NCBI GenBank assembly: GCA_947589285.1
Contig: CANPZV010000004.1
Span: forward strand, 1-64,000
DNA from: an uncultured Clostridia bacterium
GTDB lineage: Bacteria; Bacillota; Clostridia; Christensenellales; Borkfalkiaceae
Length of the DNA stretch: 64,000 bases
Reading direction: 5' to 3'
Of this stretch, positions 7,840-15,864 are shown piece after piece. The position numbers and the translations under genes are program-made. A model generated the notes under the pieces. It was not told the DNA's origin and did no database searches. It worked only from the letters and a program-made list of their open reading frames with translations. The number at the start of each line of letters is the position of its first letter. Position 1 is the stretch's first letter.

Positions 7840-9291
7840 TTATACGGGATAGACGCCCGTCTTTGCGAGGTCCATATCGACGCCCCGTCTTGCCGCCATT
7901 CTCCATTTGAAGAAGTTTTCGGCGACTTCGGGGAAGGACGCGTAGGAGAGAACGTCCTCATCGGGGATATCCTCCCGCTTCGCGTAGAATCCCTTTTGGA
8001 AAAGCTCTTCCTTCAGACGCTCGAATTCGGGTTCGAGGTCGTCCGCGGGGCGGTAAGTGATGCGTTTTTCGCCCTTCAGGACCTTCTCGGCGATCTCCTC
8101 GTCCACGTCCATGGGCAGACGCCCGTACTTTCCCGCAAAGAGATCCCTCGTCTCCTTGGTGACCATCTTGTATCTTTCGCCCATGACGACGTTCATCACG
8201 GCCTGCGTGCCGACGATCTGCGAGGAGGGCGTGACGAGGGGTGGATAGCCGCAATCCCTCCTCACGTTGGGAACTTCTGCGAGGACTTCGGCAAGTTTGT
8301 CCTCCTTCCCCGCCTTTTTCAGCTGGTTCATGAGGTTGGAGAGCATCCCCCCGGGGACCTGATAGATCAGCGTGTTGATGTCGATCTGACGGACCTTGGG
8401 GTTGAGCGAACCCTCCTTTTCAAGCTGTGCGGCCACCTTTTTGAAGTGTTCCGCGATCGGAATGAGCTTTTGAAGGTCGATCCCCGTGTCGTACTCCGTG
8501 CCGCGCAAGGTCGCGACGAGCGGTTCCGTCGCGGGCTGGGAAGTTCCGTTCCCGAGGGGCGAGAGCGCGGTATCAACGATGTCCACGCCCGCAAAGATCG
8601 CCATGAGATTCACCATATCCCCCGTGCCCGTCGTGTTGTGGGTGTGGAGATGGAGCTTTGTCTCGGGGCGGAGAGCTTTTTTCAGGGCCGACACGAGCTG
8701 ATAGGCGTCGAACGGCAGCAAAAGATTCGCCATATCCTTGATGCAGATGTTGTCCGCCCCCATGTCCTCATAGGTCTTGGCGAGATCTACAAAGTAGTCG
8801 AGCGTATGGACAGGGCTTGTCGTATAGGAGATCGCCGCCTCGGCAATGCCGCGCGTCGGGTCGGTCGCGCGGAGCTGGCCGCCGTACTTTTTGATCGCCT
8901 TCATCGAGGCCTCGATATTGCGGGGGTCGTTGAGGGCGTCAAAGACGCGGATGACGCCGATGCCGTTCTCAAAGCACTTTTCGACGAGTTTATCGACGAG
9001 GTCGTCGGCGTAGTTGCGGTAGCCGAGAAGGTTCTGCCCGCGCAGGAGCATCTGGATCGGCGTCTTTTTGAGGTAGGTGCGGAGGGTGCGGAGCCTCTCC
9101 CACGGGTCCTCATTCAGAAATCGCATGCAAGTATCGAAGGTCGCGCCGCCCCACCCCTCGAGGGAATAGTAACCGACCTCGTCAAGCTGTGCAAGCACGG
9201 GGATCATCTGCTCCGTGCGCATTCTCGTTGCGGCATGCGACTGGTGCGCGTCCCGCAGGATCGTATCCATGATGAGTATTTTCTTTGCCAT
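7840..9291 (-). CDS. oadA: Carboxyltransferase alpha subunit, oxaloacetate decarboxylase / transcarboxylase 5S type
   Basis: A 483-residue TIM-barrel carboxyltransferase that moves CO2 between a 2-oxoacid and biotin. The N-terminal DTILRDAHQSHAATRM and the metal-site segments IKDMANLL and LHLHTHNTTGTGDM identify the OadA / pyruvate carboxylase B family. It ends without a biotin-attachment domain; that function is on the separate BCCP gene of the same operon. Its natural substrate could be oxaloacetate or pyruvate, and the sequence alone does not decide. It lies 155 bases after oadB, across a three-copy 44-bp repeat. Confidence 0.93.
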   Translation of the reverse strand: MAKKILIMDTILRDAHQSHAATRMRTEQMIPVLAQLDEVGYYSLEGWGGATFDTCMRFLNEDPWERLRTLRTYLKKTPIQMLLRGQNLLGYRNYADDLVDKLVEKCFENGIGVIRVFDALNDPRNIEASMKAIKKYGGQLRATDPTRGIAEAAISYTTSPVHTLDYFVDLAKTYEDMGADNICIKDMANLLLPFDAYQLVSALKKALRPETKLHLHTHNTTGTGDMVNLMAIFAGVDIVDTALSPLGNGTSQPATEPLVATLRGTEYDTGIDLQKLIPIAEHFKKVAAQLEKEGSLNPKVRQIDINTLIYQVPGGMLSNLMNQLKKAGKEDKLAEVLAEVPNVRRDCGYPPLVTPSSQIVGTQAVMNVVMGERYKMVTKETRDLFAGKYGRLPMDVDEEIAEKVLKGEKRITYRPADDLEPEFERLKEELFQKGFYAKREDIPDEDVLSYASFPEVAENFFKWRMAARRGVDMDLAKTGVYPV

Positions 9292-9316
9292 TTTTATTGC
9301 TCCGATATGATAAAAT

Positions 9317-9443
9317 CAGGGGATCCTTCACTGCGTTCAGGATGAGCGGGTAAATAATATCAGGGGATCCTTCACTGCGTTCAGGATGAACGGGTAAATA
9401 AAATCAGGGGATCCTTCACTGCGTTCAGGATGAACGGGTAAAA
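9317..9443. repeat. Three tandem copies of a 44-bp repeat
   Basis: Copies begin at 9317, 9361 and 9405 with exact 44-base spacing, each starting CAGGGGATCCTTCACTGCG and running into TTCAGGATGARCGGG. Each unit holds a small ATCCT...AGGAT inverted repeat. The array fills the gap between the oadB stop and the oadA ribosome site. A single diverged relative lies at 41566-41608. It resembles the short ATCCTGA...AAGGAT repeats common in bacterial intergenic DNA. It has no spacers, so it is not CRISPR. Confidence 0.9.
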
Positions 9444-9446
9444 CGT

Positions 9447-10634
9447 TTATCCGAAGCACGCAAGCAGAATGCCTGCGCCGAGTGCCGAGCCGATGACGCC
9501 CGCGACATTTGGCCCCATCGCGTGCATCAGGAGGTGATTGGACGGGTCGTACTCCCGCCCGACGTCCTCGGAGATCCTTGCCGCCATGGGAACGGCGGAG
9601 ACGCCCGCCGAGCCGATGAGCGGATTGATCTGCCCGTGCGTCAGTTTGCACATGAGTTTTGCGGTGAGCAGACCGCCGATCGTGCCGCAGACAAATGCGA
9701 CGACGCCGATGAGCAGGATATAGAGGGTCTGGGGCGTCAGGAAGATGTCCCCTTTCGCCTTACAGCCGACGGCGATGCCGAGGAAGATCGTCACCGTGTT
9801 CATCAGTCCGTTCTGCGCCTGCGAGGAGAGCCGCTCCACCACGCCCGATTCGCGGAAGAGATTGCCGAGCATGAGCATGCCGAGCAGCGGAATTGCGTCG
9901 GGAAGAAGAAGGCCGACGACGAGCGTCACGATGACGGGGAACATGATCTTTTCTGCCTTGCTGACCTGACGGAGGGGCTTCATGCGGATCATGCGTTCCT
10001 TCTTCGTCGTGAGAAGCCGCATGAGAGGCTTTTGGATGACGGGAATGAGTGCCATATAGGAGTAGGCCGCAATGGCGATCGTGGGGACGAGGTTTTCCGC
10101 AAGCATCTTGGCGACATAGAGAGCCGTCGGCCCGTCCGCGCCGCCGATAATGGCGATGGCCGCCGCTTCCGCCCCCGAAAATCCAAGCAGGATCGCGCCG
10201 AAGAGGGCGATAAAGATACCGAGCTGGGCACCCGCGCCGATCAACATGCTCTTCGGGTTGGCGATGAGCGGGCCGAAGTCCGTCATCGCGCCGATGCCGA
10301 GGAAGATGAGCGGCGGGTAGATGACCTTATCCACGCCATAGTAGAGGTACCAGAGAAGCCCCCTGTCCGTGACGAGATCGTAGGTATGGGCTTCGTCGGT
10401 GTAGGTCCCCCACAGGATCTTTTCCGCCCCGGGAATATTGATGAGGAACATCCCGAACGCGATGGGAAGAAGGAGCATCGGCTCGAATTTCTTCACGATC
10501 GCGAGGAACATCAACACAAAGGAGATGGCGAGCATGATGTAGTTCTTCCACACGTCGCCGCCCTGCGATATCCCCATTGAATGCCACAGATCGGAAAAGA
10601 TCTTTCCGAAATCTATGAGTAAATTGTTCTGCAT
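9447..10634 (-). CDS. oadB: Na+-translocating decarboxylase beta subunit
   Basis: A 395-residue polytopic membrane protein, about ten hydrophobic segments, of the OadB/GcdB/MmdB family. It decarboxylates carboxybiotin and couples this to Na+ export. Family segments include [15 protein letters not shown]-like [35 protein letters not shown] and [15 protein letters not shown]. It is preceded by a GGAGAG ribosome site and is 12 bases downstream of the biotin carrier gene. Its presence argues that the operon is a membrane ion pump rather than only a soluble transcarboxylase. Confidence 0.95.
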   Translation of the reverse strand: MQNNLLIDFGKIFSDLWHSMGISQGGDVWKNYIMLAISFVLMFLAIVKKFEPMLLLPIAFGMFLINIPGAEKILWGTYTDEAHTYDLVTDRGLLWYLYYGVDKVIYPPLIFLGIGAMTDFGPLIANPKSMLIGAGAQLGIFIALFGAILLGFSGAEAAAIAIIGGADGPTALYVAKMLAENLVPTIAIAAYSYMALIPVIQKPLMRLLTTKKERMIRMKPLRQVSKAEKIMFPVIVTLVVGLLLPDAIPLLGMLMLGNLFRESGVVERLSSQAQNGLMNTVTIFLGIAVGCKAKGDIFLTPQTLYILLIGVVAFVCGTIGGLLTAKLMCKLTHGQINPLIGSAGVSAVPMAARISEDVGREYDPSNHLLMHAMGPNVAGVIGSALGAGILLACFG

Positions 10635-10646
10635 GTTGCTCTCCGC

Positions 10647-10997
10647 TTATCCGATGACGGCGAGAAGGGCGTCCGATTCGACATTCGCCCCCTTCTGCAC
10701 ATGAAACGTGACCTTCCCTTCGCAGGGGGCGGTGATATCGTTGTCCATCTTCATGGCCTCGAGGACGAGAATGGGCTGGTCCTTTTTGACCGACGCGCCG
10801 TTCTCCACGAGAAGATTTTTGATAAGCCCGGGGAAGGGCGAAAGCACCTTTGTCCCGTTCCCCGCGGCCGCAGGGGCGGGAGAGGCGGCAACGGGAGCCG
10901 CGATCGGGACGGCCTTGGGCGCAGACGAGTTCTCGCCAAGTTCCTCCACCCCCACTTCATACTGTTTTCCGTTGACCGTGACCAAAAAATTACGCAT
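10647..10997 (-). CDS. Biotin carboxyl carrier protein of the decarboxylase
   Basis: A 116-residue biotinyl protein. The C-terminal lipoyl/biotinyl domain carries the biotinylation site EAMKM (the Lys near residue 82) and the matching turn after LIKNLLVENGASVKKDQPI. An Ala/Pro-rich hinge (APVAASPAPAAA) precedes it. The N-terminal RNFLVTVNGKQYEVGVEEL resembles the carrier domain normally fused to OadA or standing alone in methylmalonyl-CoA decarboxylases. It would carry CO2 from the carboxyltransferases to OadB. An AAGGAG site lies upstream. Confidence 0.95.
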   Translation of the reverse strand: MRNFLVTVNGKQYEVGVEELGENSSAPKAVPIAAPVAASPAPAAAGNGTKVLSPFPGLIKNLLVENGASVKKDQPILVLEAMKMDNDITAPCEGKVTFHVQKGANVESDALLAVIG

Positions 10998-11012
10998 GAC
11001 GTTAAAACTCCT

Positions 11013-11339
11013 TTATAAACGCTTGATTCGCCTTACGACAAAGTCGCACTTTGCATTTTCCGTTTGATAATAGCTCATGAGGGCCGCAGTGATCGCGGCG
11101 ACGACTTCGGGAGAGACGTCCTCCTGCGGCGGAGAAACTTCCCTGCGCCTGTCGCGCGGCGCGGCGGGAACATCGTTCTCCCGCTTCCTCTCGCCGAGCT
11201 TTTTCATGATGAAACCGATCAGCGTCAGAATGAGGACGAGGAGAGCGATCCCGACGACGACGAAGAGGAGGCCGAAAACCGCATAGAAGGCCCCGTCGCC
11301 GACGTTCATCTTGAACCATGGATCGAGAAGAGACGTCAT
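11013..11339 (-). CDS. oadG: Decarboxylase gamma subunit (OadG-like)
   Basis: A 108-residue small membrane protein with one strong transmembrane helix (FAVFGLLFVVVGIALLVLILTLIGFIM-like, residues 17-43). A charged linker and a conserved C-terminal segment (VSPEVVAAITAALMSYY) follow. This is the usual form of the gamma subunit that holds the soluble carboxyltransferase to the membrane beta subunit. It lies between the MmdA-like and carrier genes with short gaps. Confidence 0.88.
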   Translation of the reverse strand: MTSLLDPWFKMNVGDGAFYAVFGLLFVVVGIALLVLILTLIGFIMKKLGERKRENDVPAAPRDRRREVSPPQEDVSPEVVAAITAALMSYYQTENAKCDFVVRRIKRL

Positions 11340-11346
11340 ATTCCCC

Positions 11347-12687
11347 TCACTTTATCAGCGTCTGGAGGGACGCGATGAGATATTGCTTTAAGAACTGCGG
11401 TTCGATGATGTTGTCGAGGTACCCTCCCTCTGCGGCATGCACGGGGTCGGCGATCTCCTCGGCGTAGTGTTTGGCGGCGTCCGCACCGAGGCCGTTCAGT
11501 TCGATCTGCGCCCCCTCCTCGCTCTCAAAGAGGGAGATCTGCGCCGTCGCCAAGGCGTATGTGTAGTCGAACCCGACAGATTTTGCGGCGAAAAGGCTGT
11601 ACCCAAGTCCCACCGCCTTGCCCGTCACGACGGCGACCTTTGCCGTGTCGATGGCGTCGAGCATAGAAAGATATTCTCCGATCTCTTTCAAAACGCCGCT
11701 GTTGTTGGCGGCAAGCGTGCGCTCAACGCCGAGGCAATCCACAAAGGTCACAAAGGGAATGCCGTGGCAGCACGCGAGTTCGGCAAAATTTTTGATCTTT
11801 CTGATATTCTGCGCGTTTAGGGAAACATTGTCAAAGACCACGGCCGCGACCGCGATCCCCCCGATGCGCCCGAGGACCGTTCTTACCTCCTGACAGCTGT
11901 TCGCGCCGAGTTCGAGGAAGTCCTCAAAGACCGCTTCGAGGGCTTTTGCCCCCGCATCGCGGTTGAGGGCGGGGAGCGTCTCGTTGAGCTGTGCGTCCAC
12001 GACGGGCATTTCCAGATAGTCGCAGAACTTTAAGATCTTGGAGGCGGCGTCCTTCATGTCGGCGATCTTGACCGCGGGAAGGAGCGCGTCCTTCAAGGCG
12101 TCGAATCCACCGACCTCCGCGGGTTTGAGGTTCTTCTTCTCCCGCGCGGAGAGAACGAGGGGCGAGGCGAGGCTGAGCGCGCTGCTTTTGAAGAACATCA
12201 CACAGTCGCAGACGGAGGCGAGAGCGGCGGCAGAGCCGTAGACCTCCCCCATGAGGACGGCAAATTGCAGAACGGTCCCCTTCAACTGCATCGCCTTCAA
12301 GAGGAGGGTCGAAATGCCCTCCAATACGTCTACGCCCTCCCCGACGCGGACGCCCTGCGACTGCAAGAGGTACACGACGGAGGTCCCGTTCTTTTCGGCG
12401 GCGTTCAGGGTCTTTGCGATCTTCTCGCAATTCCCCTTCGACAGCCCGCCGAAGGACACGTCATGGTTGAGCGCGATGATATAAAAGTGATATCCGCCGA
12501 TCGTGGCAAAGCCCGTCACGACCCCCTCGCCGAGGGCGTCCGCACCGTCGAACGTCTTGGAAAAGCTGAAGGCCGAAAGTTCCACGAAGCTGTCGTCGTC
12601 GCAAAGGGCGGAAATCTGTGAGCGAATGTTTTGTCCCGCTTTGAGAACGGCCTCTTTGCGGGTCCGCAACAATGAAATTTTATCCAT
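11347..12687 (-). CDS. Divergent acyl-CoA carboxyltransferase, MmdA/PccB-like
   Basis: A 446-residue crotonase-fold carboxyltransferase, shorter than the usual roughly 510 residues of MmdA/PccB. The first half retains a recognisable SQGVRVGEGVD in place of the family SGGARIQEGV, and GEVYGSAAALASVCD in place of the GPCAGGAVYSPAL oxyanion segment. The second half keeps the AxxxxPxVTF-type core. The changed glycines mean catalysis may be altered or lost. It is the first gene of the Na+ decarboxylase operon and has its own promoter. Possible roles are methylmalonyl-CoA or another acyl-CoA decarboxylation, transcarboxylation with OadA, or a structural role. Confidence 0.82.
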   Translation of the reverse strand: MDKISLLRTRKEAVLKAGQNIRSQISALCDDDSFVELSAFSFSKTFDGADALGEGVVTGFATIGGYHFYIIALNHDVSFGGLSKGNCEKIAKTLNAAEKNGTSVVYLLQSQGVRVGEGVDVLEGISTLLLKAMQLKGTVLQFAVLMGEVYGSAAALASVCDCVMFFKSSALSLASPLVLSAREKKNLKPAEVGGFDALKDALLPAVKIADMKDAASKILKFCDYLEMPVVDAQLNETLPALNRDAGAKALEAVFEDFLELGANSCQEVRTVLGRIGGIAVAAVVFDNVSLNAQNIRKIKNFAELACCHGIPFVTFVDCLGVERTLAANNSGVLKEIGEYLSMLDAIDTAKVAVVTGKAVGLGYSLFAAKSVGFDYTYALATAQISLFESEEGAQIELNGLGADAAKHYAEEIADPVHAAEGGYLDNIIEPQFLKQYLIASLQTLIK

Positions 12688-12731
12688 TCATGACCTCTCG
12701 AGATGAAAAATTCCAATCTCTACCAAATATC

Positions 12732-12760
12732 ATTATACACAACGGAGGCAGAAAAAGCAA
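12732..12760 (-). promoter_or_regulatory. Promoter of the Na+ decarboxylase operon
   Basis: On the minus strand, TTGCTT (12755-12760), a 17-base spacer and a perfect TATAAT (12732-12737). A GAGAGGT ribosome site and the ATG at 12687 follow. Confidence 0.75.
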
Positions 12761-12798
12761 GCGTCGCGCAAAAGTTTTTCAGGGGATTTTCGGCATTG

Positions 12799-12822
12799 AA
12801 AAAGACCGCAAGAGTTTGCGGC
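12799..12822 (-). terminator. Terminator after the VTT gene
   Basis: On the minus strand, a GCCGCAA/TTGCGGT hairpin is followed by CTTTTTC, beginning two bases after the VTT gene stop codon. Confidence 0.8.
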
Positions 12823-12823
12823 C

Positions 12824-13864
12824 TCATTCCCTCTTTTTTTCGTCGGGCGGAGAGCCTTCCCCCTCCTTTTTGACGCCTTTTGTAACGATCGCGCCGTCGG
12901 GGCCGACGACCTCGAGCGTAAAGTCCCCCTTCTCCCTCTTCTCCTCGACGCGGGTCTCACGGTGAAAGACCTTCTCGAACCAGCCGAGGATGGCGTCGGC
13001 CTTCTTGTAGAGGACGACGAACAGAACGGCGACGAGGACGAGAAGCACGCCCCAAATGAGAAGCCCCCACCATGTGTCGAAGGGGATGAGCGTGATGGAA
13101 TAGCTCGTCGTGAAGATTGCAAGCACGCGCGAGACGAGGATGACCGCGAGGAAATACCATACCGACATCGACGAAAATCCCGCAACGAAGCATAGCACAT
13201 CGTCTGGAAAAACGGGCAAAAGGAACATCGCCGTGAGGAGAAGTTTATCCTTCCCCTTGATCTTTTGGAGCCACTTTTCAAGGGTGTCCTGCCCCACGAG
13301 CCATGCGCAGACGCGCAGACCGGCATATCTCCCGATGAGAAAGGCGACGAGCGAACCGATGACGATCCCCGCCAAGCTGTAAAGACTGCCGAGGAGCGGG
13401 CCGAAGAGCGCGGTCCCCGCGACGACCGTGACTGTACTCGGAATGGGCAGGATGACGACCTGCAAAAATTGCAGGGCGATGAAGAGCGCGGTCATCCAGC
13501 TCCCCGCACGCTCCAAATAGGCCTGAAAGCTCCCCTCGTCCCGCATGACGTCGAGAAAACCCGTCGCAAGCAGGATATACAGCCCGATGAGCAGGAAATC
13601 AAAGAGAATAAAGGCGATGATACAGCTCTTGTAGACGACCTGTTTCCCCAAGAAATAAAAGATGAGGTCCACGGCCGCAAGGGCGGCGTTCACCGCGGTG
13701 CCGATCGCAAGGACAGTCCACCAAAGCGACGGCTCCCATTCGACAAAATAACGGAGAGACAACACGAGAAAGGCCTCAAAGACCGCCGCGCCGAATACGA
13801 TCCCCGCCGTGTGCCATATCCTGTATGAAAGTGGCTTCACCTTGCCCTCGTCAGACTTCCCCAT
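12824..13864 (-). CDS. VTT-domain (TVP38/DedA-superfamily) membrane protein
   Basis: A 346-residue membrane protein with about eight hydrophobic segments. The C-terminal half is a VTT/SNARE-associated domain: IPSTVTVVAGTALFGPLLG, GIVIGSLVAFLIGRYAGL and FPDDVLCFVAGFSSM match the TVP38/TMEM64 subgroup, which is linked to lipid scrambling or undecaprenyl-phosphate recycling. Two extra N-terminal helix pairs and a charged 50-residue cytoplasmic tail are not part of the core domain. No ribosome site precedes the ATG. A TGATATACT element ends seven bases upstream, so it may have a leaderless mRNA or be coupled to rnhA 13 bases upstream. Confidence 0.88.
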   Translation of the reverse strand: MGKSDEGKVKPLSYRIWHTAGIVFGAAVFEAFLVLSLRYFVEWEPSLWWTVLAIGTAVNAALAAVDLIFYFLGKQVVYKSCIIAFILFDFLLIGLYILLATGFLDVMRDEGSFQAYLERAGSWMTALFIALQFLQVVILPIPSTVTVVAGTALFGPLLGSLYSLAGIVIGSLVAFLIGRYAGLRVCAWLVGQDTLEKWLQKIKGKDKLLLTAMFLLPVFPDDVLCFVAGFSSMSVWYFLAVILVSRVLAIFTTSYSITLIPFDTWWGLLIWGVLLVLVAVLFVVLYKKADAILGWFEKVFHRETRVEEKREKGDFTLEVVGPDGAIVTKGVKKEGEGSPPDEKKRE

Positions 13865-13877
13865 AATATATAGTATA

Positions 13878-14342
13878 TCAATCGGCTTCTTCTTTTATAA
13901 GACTTTCTCTCAAAACGTCGATGGCTTCGCGGGCAAGTTTATCGCAGAGGTTGTTGAATTCGTTGTCGGCATGCCCCTTGACCTTATGAAAATGGACGGT
14001 GTGAATGCGGGTGAGCGACAGAAGTTCCCGCCAAAGCTCGTCGTTGAGGACGGGCTTTTTATCGGCCTTTTTCCAGCCGCTTTTCTCCCATGCGTACACC
14101 CAGCCCTCCAAAAAGGCGTTGACCGTGTAAGCAGAATCGGAAAAAACGTCCACTTCGCAGGGATATTTGAGCCTTTTCAACCCCTCGATGACGGCTATGA
14201 TCTCCATGCGGTTGTTGGTCGTCTCGGCCTCGCTGCCCGAAAGTTCGGTCCTATGCTCGCCGTAAAACAAGATCGCCCCCCACCCGCCGGGGCCGGGGTT
14301 GCCCGAACATGCACCGTCCGTATATAAGGTCACCTTCTTCAT
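13878..14342 (-). CDS. rnhA: Ribonuclease HI
   Basis: A 154-residue RNase HI that cleaves the RNA strand of RNA-DNA hybrids. The acidic catalytic set is complete: YTDGACSGNPGPGG (Asp), NNRMEI (Glu), VFSDSAY (Asp) and KGHADNEFNN (His, Asp). The basic-protrusion handle (WVYAWEKSGWKKADKKP) is present, as in the Escherichia coli type. It has its own promoter and a leader of about 60 nt with a GGGAGG site. The VTT gene follows closely. Confidence 0.97.
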   Translation of the reverse strand: MKKVTLYTDGACSGNPGPGGWGAILFYGEHRTELSGSEAETTNNRMEIIAVIEGLKRLKYPCEVDVFSDSAYTVNAFLEGWVYAWEKSGWKKADKKPVLNDELWRELLSLTRIHTVHFHKVKGHADNEFNNLCDKLAREAIDVLRESLIKEEAD

Positions 14343-14411
14343 GGCGTATCAGCACAGCCTCCCTGTCATAAAAATAACGAATCTGAGGGGCACTTTGTCC
14401 CGCATACGGAT

Positions 14412-14440
14412 ATTGTAACCTTTTTCCGATGAGAAGTCAA
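14412..14440 (-). promoter_or_regulatory. Promoter of rnhA
   Basis: On the minus strand, TTGACT (14435-14440), a 17-base spacer and TACAAT (14412-14417). Confidence 0.75.
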
Positions 14441-14461
14441 GAAAAGGGGCAAGAAAACCCC

Positions 14462-14496
14462 AAAACAGCCCGCCAACACAGTTGGCGGGCTGTTTT
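14462..14496 (-). terminator. Strong 16-bp stem terminator downstream of tRNA-Trp
   Basis: A perfect 16-bp inverted repeat AAAACAGCCCGCCAAC / GTTGGCGGGCTGTTTT with a 3-base loop and A/T-rich flanks. It is the second of two terminators below the tRNA and also shields rnhA. Confidence 0.85.
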
Positions 14497-14510
14497 GGCA
14501 GGGGAGACGC
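14493..14510 (-). repeat. 18-bp duplicate of the tRNA-Trp 3' end
   Basis: TTTTGGCAGGGGAGACGC is identical to 14608-14625, which spans the end of the tRNA terminator, the encoded CCA and the 3' acceptor of tRNA-Trp. Similarity stops after this. It could be a trace of site-specific integration at the tRNA or of a terminator/tRNA duplication. Confidence 0.7.
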
Positions 14511-14584
14511 TCCTTTGTCCCACAAAACCGCTCCGCGCTTTTGCGGGAACCCTGTTTTCTTTCGATTCGCGCCTGACCCCACCA

Positions 14585-14610
14585 AAAAAACCCGCCGAAT
14601 GCGGGTTTTT
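14585..14610 (-). terminator. Terminator immediately after tRNA-Trp
   Basis: An 11-bp stem AAAAAACCCGC / GCGGGTTTTTT with loop CGAAT directly abuts the CCA end of the tRNA gene. Confidence 0.88.
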
Positions 14611-14685
14611 TGGCAGGGGAGACGCGACTCGAACACGCAACAGACGGTTTTGGAGACCGTTGCTCTACCATTGAACTACTCCCCT
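14611..14685 (-). tRNA. trnW: tRNA-Trp (anticodon CCA)
   Basis: On the minus strand the 7-bp acceptor AGGGGAG / CTCCCCT closes the cloverleaf. The D-arm is GTTCAATGGTAGAGC, the anticodon stem ACGGT/ACCGT holds the loop CTCCAAA, and the T-arm has TTCGAGT. The anticodon CCA reads UGG. The discriminator is G and the 3' CCA is encoded. It is transcribed alone from a strong promoter and ends in two terminators. Confidence 0.96.
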
Positions 14686-14698
14686 ACGCGCAACACTT

Positions 14699-14727
14699 AT
14701 TATACATATTTCGGGCGGCTCCGTCAA
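14699..14727 (-). promoter_or_regulatory. Promoter of tRNA-Trp
   Basis: On the minus strand, TTGACG (14722-14727), a 17-base spacer and TATAAT (14699-14704), which ends 13 bases before the tRNA 5' end. Confidence 0.88.
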
Positions 14728-14803
14728 GACATTTTCGTCAAAAAAGAAAAATTCTTGAAAAAAGCAACCGTCCAAACGTCTGATAAAACAAGCTATTTAC
14801 GCA

Positions 14804-14833
14804 ATTATGTCACGCATAATACTATGCAAAACG
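14804..14833 (+). repeat. Dispersed 30-bp palindromic repeat, copy B
   Basis: The core GCATAATACTATGC is flanked by ATTATGTC and AAAACG, 28 of 30 identical to copy A and 27 of 30 to copy C. It lies 8 bases past the galE stop codon, between galE and the tRNA promoter. Confidence 0.85.
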
Positions 14834-14841
14834 TGAAAAAT

Positions 14842-15855
14842 TCAGTTTTCGTACCCGTTTGGATTGTTCTTCTGCCAATTCCACTGGTCGATGCACATCT
14901 TCTCGAGGTCGTACTGCGCCCTCCAGCCGAGTTCCCTTTCGGCCTTTTCCGCGGAGGCATAGCAGGTCGCAATGTCCCCCGCTCTCCGCGGTTTGATGAC
15001 ATACGGCAAGTCCTTTCCGCACGCCTTGGAGAATGCCTTGATCATGTCAAGCACGCTGTAACCGTTCCCAGTGCCCAAATTGTAGATATAGACGCCCGCG
15101 CTCTTCAGCTTTTCAATGGCGGCAACGTGCCCCCGCGCGAGGTCCACAACGTGGATATAGTCCCTCACTCCCGTTCCGTCGGGCGTGGGATAGTCGTTCC
15201 CGAACACGCCGATCTCCTTCAGCTTCCCGCTCGCGACCTGTGCAACGTAGGGCATGAGATTGTTGGGGATCCCCTTCGGATCCTCGCCGATCAGCCCGCT
15301 CTCGTGCGCTCCGACGGGATTGAAATAGCGCAGGAGCGCGACCGTCCATTCGCCGTCGGAAGTGTAGAGGTCCTTCAGGATATTTTCCTGCATCACCTTC
15401 GTCGCGCCGTAGGGATTGGTCGTCGGGTTCATTTTGCTCGTCTCCTTGAGCGGAAGTTCCGCGGGGTCTCCGTAGACCGTTGCCGAGGAGGAAAAGACGA
15501 TCTTTTTGACGCCGAATTTTTTCATCGTCTCGATGAGGACGAGCGTGGAAATGAGATTGTTGTCGTAGTATTCGACGGGCTTCTCCACGCTCTCGCCGAC
15601 GGCTTTGAGGCCCGCAAAGTGGATGACCCAATCGATGTCATACGATGTGAAGATAAGCTCGAGCGCGGCGCGGTCGCGGACGTCGTTTTCGTGGAAATAG
15701 ACTTTCCTTCCCGTGATCTTTTCCACCCGTGCGATCGCCTCGCGGCTCGAATTGCTCAAATTGTCGATGACGACGACGTCGTACCCCGCATTCAGGAGTT
15801 CAACGACCGTGTGGGAGCCGATAAATCCCGCTCCGCCTGTTACCAAAACTGTCAT
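14842..15855 (-). CDS. galE: UDP-glucose 4-epimerase
   Basis: A 337-residue extended short-chain dehydrogenase that interconverts UDP-glucose and UDP-galactose. The NAD motif GGAGFIGS, the catalytic SSSATVYG (Ser/Thr) and YGATK (Tyr, Lys), and the substrate segment LRYFNPVGAH are present. A GAGGTG site precedes the ATG. It is the last gene of the deaminase-cyclophilin-purB-galE run, nine bases after purB. Copy B of the dispersed repeat follows the stop codon. Confidence 0.96.
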   Translation of the reverse strand: MTVLVTGGAGFIGSHTVVELLNAGYDVVVIDNLSNSSREAIARVEKITGRKVYFHENDVRDRAALELIFTSYDIDWVIHFAGLKAVGESVEKPVEYYDNNLISTLVLIETMKKFGVKKIVFSSSATVYGDPAELPLKETSKMNPTTNPYGATKVMQENILKDLYTSDGEWTVALLRYFNPVGAHESGLIGEDPKGIPNNLMPYVAQVASGKLKEIGVFGNDYPTPDGTGVRDYIHVVDLARGHVAAIEKLKSAGVYIYNLGTGNGYSVLDMIKAFSKACGKDLPYVIKPRRAGDIATCYASAEKAERELGWRAQYDLEKMCIDQWNWQKNNPNGYEN

Positions 15856-15864
15856 AATATCACC

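Noticed and set aside
9317-9443. Tandem repeats considered as a CRISPR array
   Set aside because: The 44-bp units are contiguous with no unique spacers, and no cas gene is nearby.
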